The notes beneath the pieces are model-generated. The model was given only the letters and a program-made list of their open reading frames with translations, did not search any database and was not told where the DNA came from. A program made the translations under genes and the position numbers. From Clostridia bacterium (GTDB lineage: Bacteria; Bacillota; Clostridia; Christensenellales; SZUA-584): a stretch of DNA of 64,000 bases. Shown in pieces: positions 8,500-17,840 of this stretch. Numbering within the stretch: the first letter of the stretch is position 1; the number at the start of each line of letters is the position of its first letter. Location of the stretch: NCBI GenBank assembly GCA_003249555.1, contig QKIQ01000025.1, positions 1-64,000 of the forward strand. The letters run 5' to 3'.

Positions 8500-9509
8500 T
8501 ACAGGAAGCCATCCGGCAGGCCATCGACAAAAAAGACCTGTCTTATGAAACAGCCGAAGAATCTATGCGGGAGATCATGCAGGGCAAAGCCACACCTGCG
8601 CAGATCGCGGCATTTCTAACCGCTCTTCGTATGAAGGGCGAAAGCATCGATGAGATTACCGCGTGCGCAAGCGTGATGCGCGCCTGCTGCACACATCTGC
8701 CGCACGATTTGGAAGTGCTCGAAATCGTCGGCACAGGCGGAGACGAAGCGTATACCTTCAACATTTCCACGGTATCGGCGTTCGTCATCGCGGCAGCTGG
8801 CGTTCCGGTCGCCAAACACGGCAACCGCAGCGTATCCAGCAAATGCGGTGCGGCCGATCTTTTTGAGGCACTGGGCGCCCGGCTTGACCTATCCGCAGAG
8901 CAAAGTGCCAAAATACTGGCTGACACCAATCTGTGTTTCATGTTCGCACCCGGCTATCACGCTTCGATGAAGTATGCCGCGCCCGTACGTCGTGAAATAG
9001 GTACACGTACGATTTTTAACATATTGGGTCCGCTGTCAAACCCCGCCGCGGCAACCATACAGCTGCTTGGCGTGTATGACGAAAAACTGATTAATTCGCT
9101 TGCGAATACGCTCAAAAACCTTGGAGTTAAGCGGGCAATGGTGGTTCACGGCAACGACGGGCTTGATGAAATATCGCTGACTGCCACCACACAGGTCTGC
9201 GAAATTGACGGGGAAACGCTAACGCATTATGAGCTGGATCCCCGCGAATACGGATTCGCACTCTGCATGCCGGAAGACCTTGTCGGCGGTGACGCCGCTA
9301 TGAATGCTGATATCGCGCGCGCCATACTTTCCGGCAAAAAAGGCCCCAAGCGCAATGTGATACTGCTCAACGCGGGCGCGTGTCTATATATGGCGGGCAA
9401 AGCAAACAGCCTCGCTGACGGCATCAAACTGGCCGCACAGACGATTGACAGCGGCGACGCAATGAAAAAACTGGAGGCGTTCGTACAAGCGACGAACGAA
9501 GCAGTATGA
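8496..9509 (+). CDS. trpD: Anthranilate phosphoribosyltransferase
   Basis: 337 aa, the family norm. It transfers phosphoribose from PRPP to anthranilate. The PRPP-binding glycine loop GTGGDEAYTFNIST is at about 78-91, followed by KHGNRSVSSKCGAADLFEALG and the anthranilate-site segment RREIGTRTIFNILGPLSNP. AAAGGAGGACGAAA gives a strong ribosome site. It overlaps trpG and trpC by 4 bases each. Confidence 0.96.
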   Translation: MIQEAIRQAIDKKDLSYETAEESMREIMQGKATPAQIAAFLTALRMKGESIDEITACASVMRACCTHLPHDLEVLEIVGTGGDEAYTFNISTVSAFVIAAAGVPVAKHGNRSVSSKCGAADLFEALGARLDLSAEQSAKILADTNLCFMFAPGYHASMKYAAPVRREIGTRTIFNILGPLSNPAAATIQLLGVYDEKLINSLANTLKNLGVKRAMVVHGNDGLDEISLTATTQVCEIDGETLTHYELDPREYGFALCMPEDLVGGDAAMNADIARAILSGKKGPKRNVILLNAGACLYMAGKANSLADGIKLAAQTIDSGDAMKKLEAFVQATNEAV

Positions 9510-10291
9510 TACTTGATACCATTGCGGCATCCACAAGGCAACGCGTGAGCGAGGCAAAAGCTGTGGTTTCCTTGGATGTCATAAAAAAGCAGGCTCTCTC
9601 TTTGCCAAAGGAGCAATTTACCTTTGAAAAAGCGTTGAGCACACAGGGCATATCTTTCATTTGCGAGGTGAAAAAAGCGTCGCCGTCCAAAGGGCTTATC
9701 TCCCCTGATTTTCCATACCTCCAGATCGCGTTAGATTATGAAGCCGCTGGCGCGAGTGCCATTTCAGTGCTCACAGAACCGGTGTATTTTCATGGCCGAG
9801 ATATGTTTCTTTCGGATATTAGAGCTCTCGTGAACTTACCGCTGCTCCGAAAGGATTTTACAATTGACGAATATCAGATATTTGAAGCCAAGACCATTGG
9901 CGCAGATGCGGTGCTGCTGATATGCGCGCTTCTTGATACAACTACCATTCGTCGTTATTTGGCAATCTGTGATGAGCTTGGGTTGTCAGCGGTCGTGGAA
10001 GCACATTCGGCGCAGGAAGTTGAATCCGCATTGAATGCAGGCGCGCGTATTGTCGGCGTTAACAACCGCGATTTAAAAACGTTTGAGGTGCATATTGAAA
10101 CGTGCGAAAAACTCAGGCCGCTGGTTCCCAAAAACGTACTGTTCGTTGCGGAAAGCGGTATAAAAACCGGTGATGATATCAAACGGCTCAGTGAGGCGCA
10201 AGTTGATGCGGTGCTTATCGGTGAAACACTGATGCGCAGCACCGACCCAAAATTCGCACTCGCAGCGCTGCGACAAGGAGACGGCCAATGA
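9506..10291 (+). CDS. trpC: Indole-3-glycerol phosphate synthase
   Basis: 261 aa TIM barrel, monofunctional. It closes the indole ring of CdRP. ICEVKKASPSKGLISPDF carries the catalytic lysine and phosphate-site residues. LLRKDFTIDEYQIFEAKTIGADAVLLI, GVNNRDLKTFEV and VAESGIKTGDDI are the other conserved barrel loops. ATGA overlaps exist with trpD and trpF. Confidence 0.96.
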   Translation: MILDTIAASTRQRVSEAKAVVSLDVIKKQALSLPKEQFTFEKALSTQGISFICEVKKASPSKGLISPDFPYLQIALDYEAAGASAISVLTEPVYFHGRDMFLSDIRALVNLPLLRKDFTIDEYQIFEAKTIGADAVLLICALLDTTTIRRYLAICDELGLSAVVEAHSAQEVESALNAGARIVGVNNRDLKTFEVHIETCEKLRPLVPKNVLFVAESGIKTGDDIKRLSEAQVDAVLIGETLMRSTDPKFALAALRQGDGQ

Positions 10292-10902
10292 GCAAAATCA
10301 AAATATGCGGTCTTACACGTCCCAGTGATATTGATGCCGTCAATGAAGCCTTACCCGATTACATCGGCTTTGTGTTTGCAAAAAGCCCAAGACAAGTGAG
10401 TTCTTTTCATGCGGCTGTGATGAAACAAAGACTTGATGTGCGCATTGCAACTGTCGGCGTGTTTGTTGATGCAGCTACCAGCATGATATCTGCTCTCTGT
10501 CAGGACGGCGTGATCGATATGATTCAGCTGCACGGCAATGAGGATGCAGACTATGTCAATCAACTGAAACAAACTGTGAGTGTACCTGTCATAAAAGCGG
10601 TACGCGTAAAAAGCAAAGAGCAGATCATCGAATCGCAATCAATTGAATGCGACTATTTGCTGTTGGATACTTGGCGGAAGGATAAGCAAGGCGGCAGCGG
10701 GCATGTGTTCGACTGGTCACTGATTCCGAAGCTTGATAAACCGTATTTTCTGGCAGGCGGTTTAAACGCCGCCAACCTAAAAGAAGCCGCAAGCCACAAA
10801 CCATATTGTCTGGACATCAGCAGCGGCGCAGAAACACAAGGCAGAAAGGACAGGAGAAAAATTATGGAGCTTGTGCGTATAGTAAGGAGTGAAGACAAAT
10901 GA
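10288..10902 (+). CDS. trpF: Phosphoribosylanthranilate isomerase
   Basis: 204 aa TIM barrel carrying out the Amadori rearrangement of PRA to Cd[14 protein letters not shown] holds the catalytic Cys at the start of the protein. [31 protein letters not shown] and the phosphate site [10 protein letters not shown] / [14 protein letters not shown] are all intact. Overlaps of 4 bases with trpC and trpB continue the coupled arrangement. Confidence 0.95.
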   Translation: MSKIKICGLTRPSDIDAVNEALPDYIGFVFAKSPRQVSSFHAAVMKQRLDVRIATVGVFVDAATSMISALCQDGVIDMIQLHGNEDADYVNQLKQTVSVPVIKAVRVKSKEQIIESQSIECDYLLLDTWRKDKQGGSGHVFDWSLIPKLDKPYFLAGGLNAANLKEAASHKPYCLDISSGAETQGRKDRRKIMELVRIVRSEDK

Positions 10903-12083
10903 GCAAAGGACGTTTTGGCAAGCACGGCGGACAGTTCATCCCCGAAACACTGATGAACGCCGTCATTGAGCTGGAAGATGCCTATGAGTATTACCGTCAA
11001 AATATTGAATTCTGCGACCAATTCGACAAGTTGCTGCGCACATACGCGGGCCGGCCGTCGCTACTGTACTTCGCGGAAAAAATGACGCACGACTTAGGCG
11101 GTGCCAAAATATATTTAAAGCGCGAAGACCTTAATCATACGGGATCACATAAGATAAACAACGTGCTTGGGCAGGCATTGCTTGCTAAAAAAATGGGCAA
11201 AACACGTGTGATCGCGGAGACAGGCGCAGGGCAGCACGGCGTGGCGACTGCCACCGCCGCCGCCTTTATGGATATGGAATGCGAAATATTCATGGGTAAA
11301 GAAGATACTGAGCGGCAGTTGCTCAATGTATACCGAATGGAGCTTCTCGGCGCAAAGGTGCATCCTGTTACGAGCGGCACGCAGACGCTGAAAGACGCCG
11401 TCAACGAAGCGATGCGTGAATGGACGTCGCGCTTAGTTGATACGCATTATGTACTGGGTTCCGTGATGGGGCCTCACCCCTTTCCCACCATTGTGCGAGA
11501 TTTTCAAAGCGTGATCGGCAAAGAGGTTCGTCATCAGCTTTTCGAAGCAGAAGGCGTGCTGCCCGATGCGGTGGTCGCTTGCGTAGGCGGCGGCAGCAAT
11601 GCGATGGGACTGTTCCACGATTTCATCCACGATACGCAAGTGCGTCTCATCGGCTGCGAAGCGGCGGGTCTCGGCGCGGATACGCCCAAAACCGCGGCCA
11701 CCATTGCCACCGGCTCGCTTGGCATATTCCACGGTATGAAGTCATACTTCTGTCAGGATCAATTCGGACAAATCGCACCCGTGCATTCCATATCAGCGGG
11801 GCTTGATTATCCGGGTATCGGGCCGGAGCACGCAAACCTTTTTGATACGGAACGCGCTGAATATGTGCCGGTGACGGATGAGGAAGCTGTTTGCGCGTTT
11901 GAATATCTGTCTCGCACAGAGGGCATTATTCCCGCAATTGAAAGTGCACACGCCGTGGCGTATGTGCAAAAGCTGGCGCCGAGGATGAAAAAAAACCAGA
12001 TCATCGTCGTGAATCTCTCGGGCCGCGGCGATAAAGACGTGGCGGCCATCGCACGCTACAGAGGGGTGAATATCCATGAATAA
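10899..12083 (+). CDS. trpB: Tryptophan synthase beta chain
   Basis: 394 aa TrpB1-type chain that condenses indole with serine. The PLP lysine is K85 in [13 protein letters not shown]. The glutamate loop [14 protein letters not shown], the phosphate loop [12 protein letters not shown] and the C-terminal NLSGRGDKD are present. It overlaps trpA by 8 bases, consistent with stoichiometric synthesis of the alpha2-beta2 complex. Confidence 0.97.
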   Translation: MSKGRFGKHGGQFIPETLMNAVIELEDAYEYYRQNIEFCDQFDKLLRTYAGRPSLLYFAEKMTHDLGGAKIYLKREDLNHTGSHKINNVLGQALLAKKMGKTRVIAETGAGQHGVATATAAAFMDMECEIFMGKEDTERQLLNVYRMELLGAKVHPVTSGTQTLKDAVNEAMREWTSRLVDTHYVLGSVMGPHPFPTIVRDFQSVIGKEVRHQLFEAEGVLPDAVVACVGGGSNAMGLFHDFIHDTQVRLIGCEAAGLGADTPKTAATIATGSLGIFHGMKSYFCQDQFGQIAPVHSISAGLDYPGIGPEHANLFDTERAEYVPVTDEEAVCAFEYLSRTEGIIPAIESAHAVAYVQKLAPRMKKNQIIVVNLSGRGDKDVAAIARYRGVNIHE

Positions 12084-12858
12084 ACTGCATAAAGCGTTTG
12101 AAAACGGCAAGGCGTTCATACCGTTTATCACGGCTGGCGATCCGAATCTTGATATAACTGAGCAGCTTGTGCTCACTATGGCGGAAGCGGGCGCCGATCT
12201 TGTTGAACTTGGTATCCCCTTCTCAGACCCCATTGCGGAGGGCACGGTGATTCAACAGGCGGACGAACGCGCTCTCGCGGCGGGTACCACCACAGACGGT
12301 ATTTTTGACATGGTTCTTAGACTTCGCAAGAAAACAGCCATTCCCCTCGCATTTATGACATATGCAAATCCCGTTTTCGTTTACGGCGCGGATAGATTCA
12401 TGAAGCTCTGTGAGGAATGCGGCGTGGATGCCGTTATCGTGCCCGATCTGCCGTTTGAGGAAAAACAAGAGTTTGCTTCTGCGTGCCAATCCCACGATGT
12501 GAAGCTCATATCTCTAATTGCCCCGACCTCTCAGGCACGCATCGATCAAATCGCGTCCGAAGCGGAGGGCTTTGTGTATTGCGTCTCATCTCTTGGCGTC
12601 ACTGGCGTACGCAGCCAAATCACGACAGATATAAACCGTATGATCTCACAGGTTAAGGCTGTGCGCGATATCCCCTGTGCCATTGGTTTTGGCATTTCCA
12701 CACCTGAGCAGGCGCATGAAATGGCATCCATTTCCGACGGTGTGATCGTGGGCAGCGCAATTGTGAAACTTGTGGCGCAATACGGTGCAAGCAGCGTTGA
12801 ACCTGTTGCCGAATATGTTCATCAAATGAAACAAGCGGTTGTATCCGCAGGAGAGTAA
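12076..12858 (+). CDS. trpA: Tryptophan synthase alpha chain
   Basis: 260 aa TIM barrel that releases indole from indoleglycerol phosphate for channelling to TrpB. E44 in [10 protein letters not shown] corresponds to catalytic Glu49 of the Salmonella enzyme. The Asp60 position reads A-E-G (E55), a conservative change that I believe occurs in other Firmicute TrpA proteins. FMTYANPVF and [11 protein letters not shown] are the usual substrate loops. It overlaps trpB and is followed after 2 bases by the DAHP synthase gene. Confidence 0.95.
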   Translation: MNKLHKAFENGKAFIPFITAGDPNLDITEQLVLTMAEAGADLVELGIPFSDPIAEGTVIQQADERALAAGTTTDGIFDMVLRLRKKTAIPLAFMTYANPVFVYGADRFMKLCEECGVDAVIVPDLPFEEKQEFASACQSHDVKLISLIAPTSQARIDQIASEAEGFVYCVSSLGVTGVRSQITTDINRMISQVKAVRDIPCAIGFGISTPEQAHEMASISDGVIVGSAIVKLVAQYGASSVEPVAEYVHQMKQAVVSAGE

Positions 12859-12860
12859 TC

Positions 12861-13883
12861 ATGGTTTTTGTAATTAAACGCAATGTGCCCAAACAAAAAA
12901 TTGAAGAATTTATTAAAGCATTTGAAGCCAGCGGCTTTTCAACAATACTCAGCAAGGGCACTGAGCACACTGTCGTTTGCCTCATCGGCAATACCGCCAC
13001 AGTGGATCTTGATCACGTGGTGCAGACCAACGATATTGTGGAATACGGACGGCGCGTCACAGAACCTTATAAAGCCGTAAACCGTACCGTACATCCGGAA
13101 AACACCTTATTACAGGTAGACGGCGTCACATTTGGCGAAGGACATTTTCATGTAATTTCGGGGCCCTGCTCCGTGGAAAGCGAAGCGCAAATCATCGAAG
13201 TGGCGCAGTCAGTCAAAGCAAGCGGCGCTTCGATGCTGCGCGGCGGCGCTTTTAAACCGCGCACGTCACCTTATGCCTTCCCCGGTCTCCGCGAAGAAGG
13301 CTTGAATCTGCTTCTTGCCGCAAAAAAGCACACGGGTCTTCCCATCGTAAGTGAAATTATGAATCAGACCCAGCTTGAATTGTTTGAGCAGGTGGATATG
13401 ATACAAATCGGCACACGAAATATGCAGAACTTTGATCTGCTTCGGGAGGTTGGGCACGTACGAAAACCCATACTTTTAAAACGCGGCTTTTCCAATACGA
13501 TCGAAGAGTTTCTCATGAGCGCCGAATACATCGTCGCGTCCGGCAACCCCAATGTCATACTCTGTGAACGCGGAATCCGCACCTTTGAGACAATGACACG
13601 CAATACGCTCGATCTTTCGGCTGTGCCGTTACTTAAACAAAAATCACATCTGCCCGTTGTGGTTGATCCCAGCCACGCAGCGGGCATAAGAAGTCTCGTT
13701 CCCGCGCTGTCACGCGCGGCAGTTGCAGTTGGCGCCGACGGTCTAATTATTGAAACGCACAACGATCCGGCGCATGCGCTCTCAGACGGCGCTCAGTCAC
13801 TGGATCTTAAACAATTCGCCGTACTGATGGAAGACTTAAAGCGCCGAGCCGCGTTCGAAGGCAAAGACATGAACAAAGCATAA
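12861..13883 (+). CDS. aroF: 3-deoxy-7-phosphoheptulonate synthase, AroF (Thermotoga/Bacillus) type
   Basis: 340 aa. It catalyses the first shikimate step, condensing PEP with erythrose 4-phosphate. An N-terminal ferredoxin-like regulatory domain (about 1-70, [17 protein letters not shown]) precedes the barrel. [11 protein letters not shown] provides the metal-binding Cys. [41 protein letters not shown] and [10 protein letters not shown] are conserved. It begins 2 bases after trpA, with GGAGAG overlapping the end of trpA, so it is cotranscribed and should respond to the tRNA-Trp T-box. Confidence 0.95.
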   Translation: MVFVIKRNVPKQKIEEFIKAFEASGFSTILSKGTEHTVVCLIGNTATVDLDHVVQTNDIVEYGRRVTEPYKAVNRTVHPENTLLQVDGVTFGEGHFHVISGPCSVESEAQIIEVAQSVKASGASMLRGGAFKPRTSPYAFPGLREEGLNLLLAAKKHTGLPIVSEIMNQTQLELFEQVDMIQIGTRNMQNFDLLREVGHVRKPILLKRGFSNTIEEFLMSAEYIVASGNPNVILCERGIRTFETMTRNTLDLSAVPLLKQKSHLPVVVDPSHAAGIRSLVPALSRAAVAVGADGLIIETHNDPAHALSDGAQSLDLKQFAVLMEDLKRRAAFEGKDMNKA

Positions 13884-14062
13884 TGAAATCGGCATACAGC
13901 ATGTTTCTGATATTCGTTATTATGGTATATATAGTTTATATGAGTATCCAATATGTATAATTCTTTATTTCTAGAGAAATAAGCATATTAGACTTGACAT
14001 GTGTTGGTTTTTGTAAGAATATATAATATATATTGCAAATCTATGACAGGAAGCGTGCTGTA

Positions 14063-15607
14063 ATGTCTATTTTTAAAAAACGTAAAATCTCCATCGTTGC
14101 CATCGCCGCCTTTACGATTGTTTTCGCGTTAGGTATCTATTCCGCCTTTGCCGTAGATGCCGTGGTTCCCGATGAGAACCTAAGCAATGCACTTATTACT
14201 ATCGGTGCAGATACAAGCGGAAACGGACAGATCGAGCAAGAAGAGCTATCCGCACTAACCGTCGCTCTTGATTTGTCTGGTAAAAACATCTCCGATATCA
14301 CTGGATTGGAGTACGCTACCAGCGTTACATATATCAATTTGCAAAACAATAAAATCAGAGATATCAGCAAACTTCTGTCCTTAATTGAGGCAAGTCCTCA
14401 TCCTCTTACAAGTGTTAACCTAAAAAATAACTATCTTATTATCTCGGACAACAGCGAGGATAAAGCAATCGTTGATCAGCTATCTGCAGAATGCGTCGTT
14501 GAATACGCCCCGCAGGATACGATACCGGTCGACAACGTCACTTTTGATTTTGAAACGCTTCTTGTAGGCGTTGACACAACAGCCACGCTGACCGCCACCG
14601 TTGCACCTGATGATGCGACCAATAAGAATCTCGTATGGGCTTCCAGCGATACAAACGTTGCCACAGTCGAAAACGGCACTGTGACAGGTATTGCGCCGGG
14701 CACGGCGACAATTACAGCGACATCCGAGCAAAACGCCAGCTTGACTGCCACGAGCATAGTCACAGTCAAGCGCTTTCATATTGAATCTCAGAAGTATTCT
14801 ATTGATAGGTCTCAAGGCATCATTAAAGGAATTTCCAAAACGACAGCCATTGGTGATTTCCTCAAAGACATAAGTAATGATGCAACCAATCTCACTGTTT
14901 ACGACGCAACTGGTAATCCTTGTACGGATACAACAATGAAAACCGGCATGACCTTGAAGCTAAACGTGGGCGGCACAGAACGCGAATCTTTGAAAATCGT
15001 TGTAACCGGTGACGGCAACGGAGACGGAGAGATTTCCGTTGCGGACTATACGCTGACGCGTCTTGATATACTGGGCCTAAAACCGCTGACTGATGTATAC
15101 AGAACGGCCTGTGATATGAACACTGATGGTCAAATCTCCATTGCAGACTATACGACGATTCGGCTGGATATATTAGGCGTTAAACCTGGCAATTCCGGCA
15201 CCGACCTTCCAAGTGTCTCCGATCCGCGCATCAGAGCTTTCCTTGATGTGGCGCTGATGCAGCAGGGCAAGCCGTATGTATGGAGCGCAGAAGGCCCAGA
15301 CTCGTTCGACTGCTCCGGATATGTATGGTATTGCTTAAGGCAGGTTGGCTACAACGTTGGCCGCACAACGGCAAACAGTTATAGTCAGAAAAGCGAGTGG
15401 CCATATGTGCCCAGAGATCAACTGCAGCCTGGTGATCTAATGTTCTACATCTCAGATAGTGACCCGAACAGAATTGGTCACATCGGTATCTACCTTGGCA
15501 ACGGCTATCATATACATGCATCTTCGTCATATGGCCGTGTTATCATCTGCCGTGTTGATGGATGGTATGACCAGATGCTTAGCCATGGACGCCGGGTATA
15601 TTACTGA
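14063..15607 (+). CDS. Secreted LRR / Ig-like / dockerin / NlpC-P60 peptidoglycan hydrolase
   Basis: 514 aa. A signal peptide (1-30, cleavage after SAFA) is followed by an EF-hand-like and leucine-rich segment (DLSGKNISDITGLEYATSVT), a Big2 immunoglobulin-like domain (about 155-240, ATVENGTVTGIAPGTATITA), a type I dockerin with two calcium repeats (DGNGDGEISVADYTLTRLDIL; DMNTDGQISIADYTTIRLDIL) and a C-terminal NlpC/P60 endopeptidase. C417 in DSFDCSGYVW, H473 in RIGHIGIYLG and H483/H485 supply the catalytic residues. The start at 14063 follows AGGAAG at 14048. It is probably exported and cuts cell-wall peptides. No cohesin is encoded in the window. Confidence 0.9.
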   Translation: MSIFKKRKISIVAIAAFTIVFALGIYSAFAVDAVVPDENLSNALITIGADTSGNGQIEQEELSALTVALDLSGKNISDITGLEYATSVTYINLQNNKIRDISKLLSLIEASPHPLTSVNLKNNYLIISDNSEDKAIVDQLSAECVVEYAPQDTIPVDNVTFDFETLLVGVDTTATLTATVAPDDATNKNLVWASSDTNVATVENGTVTGIAPGTATITATSEQNASLTATSIVTVKRFHIESQKYSIDRSQGIIKGISKTTAIGDFLKDISNDATNLTVYDATGNPCTDTTMKTGMTLKLNVGGTERESLKIVVTGDGNGDGEISVADYTLTRLDILGLKPLTDVYRTACDMNTDGQISIADYTTIRLDILGVKPGNSGTDLPSVSDPRIRAFLDVALMQQGKPYVWSAEGPDSFDCSGYVWYCLRQVGYNVGRTTANSYSQKSEWPYVPRDQLQPGDLMFYISDSDPNRIGHIGIYLGNGYHIHASSSYGRVIICRVDGWYDQMLSHGRRVYY

Positions 15608-15789
15608 TAAGCATTGTATCGCATATAAGGCGCTTTATAAGCATTCCCGACAAACTCATTAACAGATGAATTAACAACAATCTTTTTTGTTTCTGTTTGC
15701 TGATGCTTCGCGTATAAACCATTATAGTACAAGCTGTACCCCCCCGCACAAACAGATTAAAAACACACAAAACATTTCTCTTCTTTGTG

Positions 15790-15818
15790 TTGACAGTGTG
15801 GGACGATTCTTTTATAAT
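15790..15818 (+). promoter_or_regulatory. Consensus promoter of tRNA-Ser
   Basis: TTGACA 15790-15795, a 17-base spacer and TATAAT 15813-15818, about 22 bases before the mature tRNA start. Unlike the neighbours it is a perfect consensus. Confidence 0.9.
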
Positions 15819-15839
15819 GTAGTAGTTTCCGTTGGAATT

Positions 15840-15933
15840 GGAGAAGTACCCAAGTACGGCTGAAGGGGCTCCCCTGCTAAGGGAGTAGACCGGGGTAACC
15901 GGTGCGAGGGTTCAAATCCCTCCTTCTCCGCCA
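15840..15933 (+). tRNA. tRNA-Ser (anticodon GCU)
   Basis: Acceptor stem GGAGAAG (15840-15846) pairs with CTTCTCC (15923-15929). The anticodon loop CTGCTAA at 15874-15880 is closed by CTCCC/GGGAG, with anticodon GCT at 15876-15878. A long variable arm (TAGACCGGGGTAACCGGT) marks it as class II, and the T arm has GAGGGTTCAAATCCCTC. CCA (15931-15933) is encoded. Confidence 0.97.
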
Positions 15934-15938
15934 AACCT

Positions 15939-15970
15939 AAAAACCCTGTGTTTATCGGGGTTTTTTCTTT
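15939..15970 (+). terminator. Terminator of tRNA-Ser
   Basis: AAAACCC and GGGGTTTT arms with a loop of about 10 bases, then a T-rich tail (TTTTTTCTTTTT). Confidence 0.8.
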
Positions 15971-16052
15971 TTCCGACTTTCAGCGTGATAATTAAAAAAT
16001 GCGTATAGATTTATAAAAAATTGTTGTACTACCAACATTACCGACAACAAAT

Positions 16053-16079
16053 AAAAAAAGATCCCCGTTTCCGAGGCTC
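16053..16079 (-). terminator. Terminator of the sirtuin operon
   Basis: On the minus strand, CCTCG-GAAA-CGGGG is followed by ATC and seven T, 70 bases after the sirtuin stop. It closes the six-gene minus-strand operon. Confidence 0.75.
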
Positions 16080-16148
16080 CCATATAGCGGTCTGCCCTTT
16101 TGCTTAAAAGTGGCCTTGGTAATTTTCCTATTTCTTTCTATACATATT

Positions 16149-17057
16149 TCAATACAGAAAAACATTGCCGCCGCCATCATTTGCAGCGCTTAGAAGCTTT
16201 AACCTTTCTCTGATATCTCCTTCCAGCGCGATACCTTTTTGGCCAAGCGTATCTGGCAACTGAGATTCGCTTTTGTTCATACGAATAATTGTTGCGTTTG
16301 GATACTGGTGTGCCATTTGCTCAAAAGGCCATCGGATAATTGTTGGCGTGTTAAACCCAACGCCAATCTCCCAAAATAAAATGCTCCGCTCGTTGTTCTC
16401 TTCAATAAAGCGTTTGTAGTTCGCAAGCTTTTCCAGCCACGGCAATTCAACAAAGTTGCTGTCACAGCGCAGATTCGGTTCGAGCCGCTCACCGGTTTCT
16501 TCGTTGATCGGTATATCTTGTATGCGAATCTCGATCGCGCTTGGCATATTGTCTATCATTTTTCTTACCATATCTTCGTTATACCATAAACGATCATCCG
16601 CGCCGCTCACCGTTTGGAAGTAACCGTAATCTCCCTGCGTCGCTAGCACGTGTTCCTTACCAAACGCTTTTTGGGTCTGGTGGTCGCCATTCGTTGTGAT
16701 GATATAATACGGCGTGTGACCGATCAGACTGCGCAGCAGCGTATACGGCTCGGTCGCTTCCGGTTCATAACGTATGTGATAGATATGTCGGCACCAAAAG
16801 CCCCAGTACTTTTTCGCATCTTCGTCCGACAATTGTCCGATCGTCGTCACCCAATATCGCCCGATTATCGCACCGATCGTCGTCAAACCCATGTTGTAGT
16901 ATTCAGGATACCACTTTTTGCAAAGCTCACTGTCTGTATAATCAAGCCCGCCGGAAGCGGACATGCCCGAACCTATACCAACCACGATTGCATTTGCGTT
17001 TTCAATTGCTTCTTGCGCACGTTCCAATTCATGCAAGAAGTCTGTCATAGATTGCAT
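16149..17057 (-). CDS. Class M sirtuin (SirTM), protein ADP-ribosyltransferase type
   Basis: 302 aa. The NAD-binding start GIGSGMSASGGLDYTD and the core TTNGDHQTQKAF ... LATQGDYGYFQ match macrodomain-linked sirtuins. N123 and Q141 fall where SirTM proteins have Asn and Gln instead of the deacetylase Asn/His pair. Known SirTMs ADP-ribosylate lipoylated GcvH-L. I see no CxxC pair, so no canonical zinc ribbon. The start is 17057 because AAGGAGGA lies 5-12 bases upstream, which makes its 5' end overlap the macrodomain gene by 29 bases. No GcvH-L or lipoate ligase gene is present nearby, so the target is unknown. Confidence 0.88.
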   Translation of the reverse strand: MQSMTDFLHELERAQEAIENANAIVVGIGSGMSASGGLDYTDSELCKKWYPEYYNMGLTTIGAIIGRYWVTTIGQLSDEDAKKYWGFWCRHIYHIRYEPEATEPYTLLRSLIGHTPYYIITTNGDHQTQKAFGKEHVLATQGDYGYFQTVSGADDRLWYNEDMVRKMIDNMPSAIEIRIQDIPINEETGERLEPNLRCDSNFVELPWLEKLANYKRFIEENNERSILFWEIGVGFNTPTIIRWPFEQMAHQYPNATIIRMNKSESQLPDTLGQKGIALEGDIRERLKLLSAANDGGGNVFLY

Positions 17058-17802
17058 AGTCTTCCTCCTTAAACACGTTGAATACAACACTCAGATTGTA
17101 TTCGCGCTTTAGTTCGCGCACGGTGTCTACCGCGATTTGAGCCGCATCAAGGTTTGGAAACCGATATTCGCCGGTGGAGATACAACATAATGCGATGCTT
17201 GCCAGACCGTTTTTTGCCGCAAGCGAATAGCACGCTTGATAGCTGTTCGCTAAAAGTTCGCGATGCCGGTTCTTCAGCCCGCCAAATACGATCGGCCCAA
17301 CGGTATGGATAATCCGGTCACACGGGAGGTTGTATGCTTGAGTGATCTTCGCTTTTCCCGTCGGTTCATCACAAGCTTGTTTATTCATCAGCATCGCGCA
17401 CTCGTTACGCAGCTGCAGTCCCGCTGCCGAATGAATGGCATTATCGACACAGCCGTGGAGCGGCACAAAGCATCCGAGCATTTTATTGTTTGCAGCGTTA
17501 ACAATTGCGCCTACATCAAGACGCGTGATGTCTCCGCGCCACAGGTGTATTCCCGGTTCTCGTTCCTGAATCTGCGCTAAACTGATAACCCCCTTACGCA
17601 CCACATCTTCCGACAACACCGCGTCCTGAGCGGCGTAAAATGCGTCCGCAAGCTCGTTCGGCGGGCAGATATTCATCAAGAAGCGCATAAATTGCCTCTG
17701 GCTGTGTTCATCACCCGATACATGCGCTGCCTGCGCTTTCATTTCCGGCATAACAGACAGCAGATATCCATTGCAATACTTTACGTTTTCTAAGTAGGTC
17801 AC
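17029..17802 (-). CDS. Zn-type macrodomain ADP-ribosylhydrolase
   Basis: 257 aa. A helical N-terminal extension (1-80) precedes a macrodomain (about 84-257). Ligand residues are GDITRLDVGAIVNAANN (90-106) and CISTGEYRFPN (207-217). CFVPLHGCVDNAIH contains C111, H116 and C118, the Cys-His-Cys zinc site of the SirTM-linked macrodomains that reverse sirtuin-mediated ADP-ribosylation. It lies immediately upstream of, and overlaps, the sirtuin gene, so the two are translationally coupled as writer and eraser. Confidence 0.92.
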   Translation of the reverse strand: MTYLENVKYCNGYLLSVMPEMKAQAAHVSGDEHSQRQFMRFLMNICPPNELADAFYAAQDAVLSEDVVRKGVISLAQIQEREPGIHLWRGDITRLDVGAIVNAANNKMLGCFVPLHGCVDNAIHSAAGLQLRNECAMLMNKQACDEPTGKAKITQAYNLPCDRIIHTVGPIVFGGLKNRHRELLANSYQACYSLAAKNGLASIALCCISTGEYRFPNLDAAQIAVDTVRELKREYNLSVVFNVFKEEDYAIYDRLLA

Positions 17803-17840
17803 TTATTGCACTTCCTTTAGCATTCCATTTGTTATCATAG

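Noticed and set aside
13884-14062. TTGACA at 13994 with TATAAT at 14022 as promoter of the dockerin/P60 gene
   Set aside because: The spacer is 22 bases, too long for a standard sigma-A promoter; no better pair was found, so it is not listed as a feature.
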